DNA from: Gavia stellata
Lineage: Eukaryota > Chordata > Aves > Gaviiformes > Gaviidae
DNA: 64,000 nt
Direction: 5' to 3'
NCBI RefSeq assembly: GCF_030936135.1
Contig: NC_082611.1
Location: 12,601,001-12,665,000, forward strand
In this document: piece after piece, positions 59,311 to 64,000 of the stretch
Layout: each line of letters opens with the position of its first letter
Numbering within the stretch: position 1 is the first letter of the stretch
Position numbers and translations under genes: made by a program
Notes under the pieces: model-generated
Database searches by the model: none
Seen by the model: the letters and a program-made list of their open reading frames with translations, nothing else
What the model was told of the DNA's origin: nothing

Positions 59311-61255
59311 GTAAGGGAGGGTCTGTTTCTCGCGGGGTCCTCGCGAACCGCGACGTGCATCGAAACGCTCCCGCGCCGCAGGTAGAAGAGCTCAGATTTC
59401 GGAGGCGCGACAAGGGAGCCCTGCCTGTTGTGCGAGAGCGTGGTGGCTTTGCGGGGTTTTGCCTTTTTTTTTTTGGTTCTATTTTTTTTTTTTTCCTCCC
59501 TTTTTGGCTCAATGTCCGTGCTGAAGACGGAGCTCTCGTGGCTGGTATAAAATAGCGGGAAAAACAACAAAGCGAACACGCAGTGGCTTTTGCACGGCAC
59601 CGCTCGTCTCCAAGGACCTCCCTGCGCGGTAGGAGCCGGAGCAGCCCCCGGTTCGGAGCGCGGCGGGCAGACGGCTGTGCTCCGGCCGAGTCGAGGCACG
59701 CTTGTGCCAGACGGCAGCTCGGGCTTTCAGGCTCTGAAGACTGGCGTGCCCCGTGTTTGCTCTGTGCCCTTTGGAAAGGCACCGCAAACTCTCTTTTGGC
59801 TATGGACAGCTTCTGCTAGGGAGCCCTGCAATTTTTAGATTTCGGGCTCAGTGGTTATTTCTCACCACTGTGGCCTGAAATTTAATTTTTGTTAACTTCA
59901 AATACTAAGCGATAATCTGGCCCAGTAATTGGAAAAACTGACATCAGTTTCCTTCTGCTGTGTAAAGAAAGCCCAGTGCTACTTTCAGCCTGTTAAGTTA
60001 TTTGCCAGCATCAGGATTTTACAACCTTCTTTGCTATTTCAGGAGGTAATATGACCTAAATGAAACCAAACATCAAGCTGTTAAATTAGCACAGACAGGA
60101 ATCCAGCTGCGTACTTTCTTTGAAACCCTCATTAGCATGTTACCCTGAACCATAAGATGGCTGAGGGATTCATTTCTGAGAATACTTCAAGGTTTCTCAA
60201 CAAGCTGCTGCTGCAGATCTATATCTGACTATAGGGATAAATCCTAAAATCTATGCTTGCCAGTAAGGTCAAGGCAGCCAGCGGAGATGTATCGAACCAC
60301 ACTGTCAGAGGTAGACATTTCAGGCCAAACTCATTCCTGGTGCAGCACTGCTAATTCCTTTGAAGTAACACTAGGGATGAATTTAGTCCCTCATGCTGAA
60401 AGATATATCAATAGGAAGCAATTTAGGTTGGGCCACTTAAAGTGCATATAATACAAAAAAGAGAGAGAGACTGAGGAGTAATGCTTTAAGGGTTCGTAGA
60501 GGTTGATTTGTGTAAGCTACTGAGGTTGTAGCATTGCTGTCCCAAGGGAAAGTTGGGGGAATGGGAAATTACCTTTTATGGCTGAGCCTCAGGTTAAGAG
60601 AAGAGAGGGAAGTAGTTTTAGGATTACTGTGTAAATTGGCAATGTTACAGGCTGCCCTTCCAAGTTACACTTCAGTCACACAATGGCACCTATTCACTTC
60701 ACCCTCTTCCCCAATTATCCGGAGACATATCCAGCTGCGGAGTTTACATTTCCTTCACCCACATTCTCTTTTTCGCGCAACGTACCAAATAATGATGTTG
60801 TCTGAGTTCTGACATCTCAGTTGGGATTGGGGAAGGGAAAGAGGGAGGTGCAGAGAAATTGGTAACTCAGTTGTAAAACGTTATTGCTTTGTTCTCTAAA
60901 ATATTGAGAATCTGATACAGTGTACACAAGGTAACTTCTCACTGAGAGGGTCCTGTCATTTAACTCGCTCTGGGTCCTGATATGCTTCTGTGGACTCATA
61001 GCAGGGAAACTGCATTACCCTCTGCAGCTGTTAATGATCCTTGCTAAATATTTTTGGAGCTTTGGACTTTGCCATAGTGATAGACTGCTAATCTTGTCAG
61101 AAAGCGAGCAGTTGTTTGCCCGGTGTAAATTGGCCAATGAATATTTTATTACTTCATAATGGGGGGGAGGCATGTGAATGGAAGACTTGGTCATTCAGAG
61201 ATTGCAGCCGCTTTTCTCTGGGGATCTCACATGGTGTCTCTCTTTGGCATTTCAG
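59311..61255 (+). other. SOCS1: SOCS1 intron 1
   Basis: GTAAGG donor and CTCTTTGGCATTTCAG acceptor. Poly-T runs near 59465-59495; otherwise nothing recognised. Confidence 0.65.
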
Positions 61256-61296
61256 AATAGCTGCTGGAAAGCTGCCCTGCCGTAGCCACTGACGCT

Positions 61297-61329
61297 ATGG
61301 AAGACCGCATCCGCTGGTCTAGGCTGTAG
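61297..61329 (+). promoter_or_regulatory. SOCS1 upstream ORF (10 codons)
   Basis: ATG in good context (G at -3, G at +4), [10 protein letters not shown], then TAG. The stop ends one base before the SOCS1 ATG. An upstream ORF ending just before the main start is reported to repress translation of mammalian SOCS1 mRNA, so this is a likely translational brake. Confidence 0.65.
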
Positions 61330-61330
61330 G

Positions 61331-61954
61331 ATGGTAGCGCACAGCAAGGTGTCAGCAGATAATGCAGTTGCAGCAGACCCGAGATGTCTACTTGACCCTC
61401 CAGCACGGGATCGTTCACAGGCTCGAGGCTACCACGGCCCAGGCCGGCCCAGCACTGTGCAGGCACAGAGCAACACGCACTTCCGAACCTTTCGCTCCCA
61501 AGCGGATTTTAGTAGCATCACGCGAGCAAGCAGCCTGCTGGATGCCTGTGGCTTCTACTGGGGACCTCTGACTGTCAGTGCTGCCCACGAGAAGCTGAAG
61601 TCTGAGCCTGAGGGCACCTTCCTCATCAGGGACAGCACACAAAAGAATTGCTTCTTTGCCATCAGTGTTAAGACTGCGACTGGGCCCACCAGCATCAGGA
61701 TAAACTTTCAGACTGGGCGTTTCAGCCTGGATGGCAGCAAAGAGACTTTTGACTGTCTTTTTAAGCTGCTGGAACATTACCTAAGCTCCCCGAGGAAGGT
61801 ACTGGTTACTCCCCTGCGCAAAGTCCGTGTGCAGCCCCTGCAGGAGCTCTGCCGGAAGAGCATCGTGAAGACTTTTGGAAGAGAGAACTTAAACCAGATC
61901 CCGCTCAATCCTGTTTTAAAGGACTATCTGAAATCCTTTCCATTTCAGATATAA
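61331..61954 (+). CDS. SOCS1: Suppressor of cytokine signaling 1
   Basis: Role (known): cytoplasmic feedback inhibitor that binds JAKs, blocks their kinase site and recruits an elongin-Cullin5 ubiquitin ligase. Seen: a 207-residue intronless CDS (about 211 in human). Variable N-terminus (1-47); kinase inhibitory region [11 protein letters not shown] (50-60) with Phe52 and Phe55; extended SH2 helix (61-72); SH2 domain from GFYWGPL (74) with the phosphotyrosine-binding arginine in FLIRDS (Arg100); SOCS box (about 168-207) with BC box LQELCRKSI (170-178), Cul5 box IPLNP (190-194) and the usual end [10 protein letters not shown]. Start chosen because the ATG has strong context (A at -3, G at +4) and gives the family length. 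Regulation: promoter ISRE/GAS cluster and upstream ORF. No damage seen; the protein should be functional. Confidence 0.98.
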   Translation: MVAHSKVSADNAVAADPRCLLDPPARDRSQARGYHGPGRPSTVQAQSNTHFRTFRSQADFSSITRASSLLDACGFYWGPLTVSAAHEKLKSEPEGTFLIRDSTQKNCFFAISVKTATGPTSIRINFQTGRFSLDGSKETFDCLFKLLEHYLSSPRKVLVTPLRKVRVQPLQELCRKSIVKTFGRENLNQIPLNPVLKDYLKSFPFQI

Positions 61955-62208
61955 GTGCAGCATTAACTGTATAGGGACGTGTGAGAGATGTGTAAAGAAA
62001 TCCAGCCTCCTGGGTTTTTAAACATGTTTGACAGTGAGCAAACTTATTTTTGTAGCAATTTACTGTATTTTATGATGGAACTTGAACACTTGACTTCTTA
62101 TGTTTACAAAAACTGTTTGCACAAACCTGGGGTTTTAAAACCCTGGCATAATTTTTCTGCCAAGCAGAATATTTTATTATTTTATAATATTTTTAATGAT
62201 ATTGACAT

Positions 62209-62214
62209 AATAAA
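62209..62214 (+). terminator. SOCS1: SOCS1 polyadenylation signal
   Basis: AATAAA about 255 bp after the stop codon, in an AU-rich 3' UTR segment rich in TTTTAT, compatible with an unstable mRNA. Confidence 0.7.
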
Positions 62215-62235
62215 CTTTATTGTGAAAGTTTTTAA

Positions 62236-64000
62236 AGAAATAGCATCTCTGTTTTTAGTTTTAAAGGCTCTGGTACCTATTCTGCTGACAAACTTTGACT
62301 GCTAATTGAGTGTGTAAGTGCAGACAGGTCTACACATGGTCCTGCTCTTTGTCCTGCCAAACTAGCCTGTTTTAGTGCTAGTCCAGCAGACAGAGGATTC
62401 CTGCCCCCAAAAGCCTAAATGAATCTGCCAGGAATCTAGCTCTCTTCTAAATCCATGAGAGCAGGAACAGTGTGTTAGGGCTACAGCGATGCATAGTTTT
62501 TGAAAGAGTGAATCGAACCCTTGGGTCAGCTAATTGCACCAACTCTGGCTTACCTTATTTCTATTAAAAGCTACAACGCTCTAAGCAAGAAGAGATTGCC
62601 GTCTGACATAACCAAACCACATAAATGTCAGTGGGGAAAAAGAAAACTGTCCAGAAATGCCCTTCACACACTTTAAAAGGCGAAGAACACCGTGTTTATT
62701 ATAATGCTTTGGGGGAAGGAGAGCTTAGTTCTCTCTTTAAATGGGCATACACAAAACGGCAAAGGTGCAGACATCTTTAGACCTCAAAAAGGTGTTTCTT
62801 GTTTTAAATTCCTGGTGATCTACAGAGCACAGACTTGATATTTTAAAAGAATCTATGACTTAGCTCTGTGACAGGACCCAGAAAGCCTAAGCCTGTAGAC
62901 TTGCAGCTGTAATTTCTAGTGGTTAAACTGCATTCAGAGAAAGTTAAAATACTTTAGACTGTTTTGTAATACCATTTGTAGAAAACCCCTGGTGCCTTCA
63001 CCAATTTCCTATCCATCTGCTCATAAAATACAGTATCAGTGCCCCATAGAGCTGTAACTGTGAATGACTTAAGATGCCTGATTTGGCAAAATGTCACCTG
63101 CATTATGACAAAGTGGTTCTCCCCTCCCCCAAGCATTTCCTGAAATCCATGAAAAGCTGGCTTAGAAAACCAGCTGAACCAAATCACTTCAAAGAAGGCA
63201 CAGAGTCTTTCAAAGAAGTGTACTCTATCAGCACAGATCTATGGTGCTTACAGTAACTGTAAGCAGTAAATGAAGTCATCTTTAGAGTTTGGAAGATAAA
63301 AGGTCTCTCCCTCTACTGTAATTCACATTCCTTTTAAAGATAAAGCCACTTTTAGGAAATACTGAGTAAGTGTTATATAGTGTTCCTTGCTGAATAATCT
63401 GTTTAGTATCATTTACTTTACAAAATTAGCTCTTACATTTTTGATTTTTCTTTGGAATAAATAGGTTTCCTCCTCAAACATGACTAGGGATCACTCACAG
63501 TGCATTGGACAGTGTGAAGAAGGGAAAAAGAAAGAACATACAGGCAGTATCATGTGACCCTTTACTGTGCTGCTTCTGTAGAAATGTTCTTTGGATGGGT
63601 CCTGCTTAGCAGTCTCCCATTCCCTTGTCAGCCGACCCTGGCTGAGGTTAGCAGACAGCATTTCTGCTTAATTCTAAAGCTGGAATTAGTTGCGGAATGA
63701 TGCATTTTCCCACAGCAGCTGCAAGGATATAAATTGGGGAAGTACTGAATGCTGTGCTATGCAGCAGATAAGAGAGCAGAGACTGTCTGAATGTGAATAG
63801 CTTTAAGAAGTTAAATTGGAAAAAAGAAAAAACAAAGTCTTTGTAGGGTGAAGGCTGCCAAACTGGTTTGCTATCAGCAGAGATTGTTATCCCTTTCCCT
63901 GTCCTCTTTTTCCCAGCCCCACACTGTAGTATCTTTTAACCCTTCAGGTCCCAAACTAATGACTCTTGCCTTTGCTATATAAATGAGTGTCCAGATGACA
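62236..64000. other. Downstream of SOCS1, nothing recognised
   Basis: AT-rich DNA with only short chance frames. The next gene expected from human synteny (CLEC16A side) is not reached. Confidence 0.5.

Larger units (their letters stand above)
58540..59760. promoter_or_regulatory. SOCS1: CpG island, SOCS1 promoter and first exon
   Basis: GC- and CpG-dense block with AT-rich DNA on both sides. It holds the clustered response elements near 59000, a TATA-like element and the noncoding first exon. A GGCTC pentamer repeat lies at about 58956-58990. Long open frames in it are composition artefacts. Confidence 0.85.

Noticed and set aside
59085-59699. 204-codon minus-strand frame over SOCS1 exon 1
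   Set aside because: Antisense shadow of the CpG island and of poly-T runs (giving lysine tracts).

Overview
The window is vertebrate nuclear DNA, most probably from a bird. The evidence is short coding exons with GT/AG splice sites, long AT-rich introns and intergenic DNA, two CpG-island promoters, and CR1-type LINE fragments (about 24473-25396 and 7316-7402). Species cannot be told from the sequence; a turtle or crocodilian is not strictly excluded. RMI2 on the minus strand followed by SOCS1 on the plus strand matches the human 16p13.13 neighbourhood seen in reverse.

Left third (714 to about 21660, + strand): the 3' part of a large gene. I could join 17 exons, all phase-compatible, plus a likely tiny last exon, giving about 860 residues. 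The product is the C-terminal part of a secreted large lipid transfer protein (apolipophorin / apoB / vitellogenin superfamily): a beta-rich region, a long helical region, then a von Willebrand factor D domain and a cysteine-rich C8-like tail. The N-terminal lipid-transport domain would lie left of the window.

Middle (about 21.7-31 kb): an AT-rich spacer with a 5'-truncated CR1 on the minus strand, then RMI2 on the minus strand. RMI2 has two coding exons (139 codons), with exon 1 inside a CpG island. It encodes the small OB-fold subunit of the BLM-TOP3A-RMI dissolvasome.

About 31-58 kb: roughly 28 kb with no recognised gene. The mammalian protamine / transition-protein cluster that sits between SOCS1 and RMI2 is not seen. 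The minus strand does hold a convincing terminal coding exon (35358-35510) with tyrosine-rich acidic motifs. Several weaker candidate exons upstream have compatible phases, so an unrecognised small gene may be present.

Right end (58.5-62.2 kb, + strand): SOCS1, the feedback inhibitor of JAK-STAT signalling. It has a CpG-island promoter carrying an AP-1 site, an ISRE/IRF element, an E-box and a GAS (STAT) site within about 50 bp, a noncoding first exon, an intron of about 1.9 kb, and an intronless 207-codon CDS. A 10-codon upstream ORF ends one base before the SOCS1 start codon. The last 1.8 kb shows no gene.
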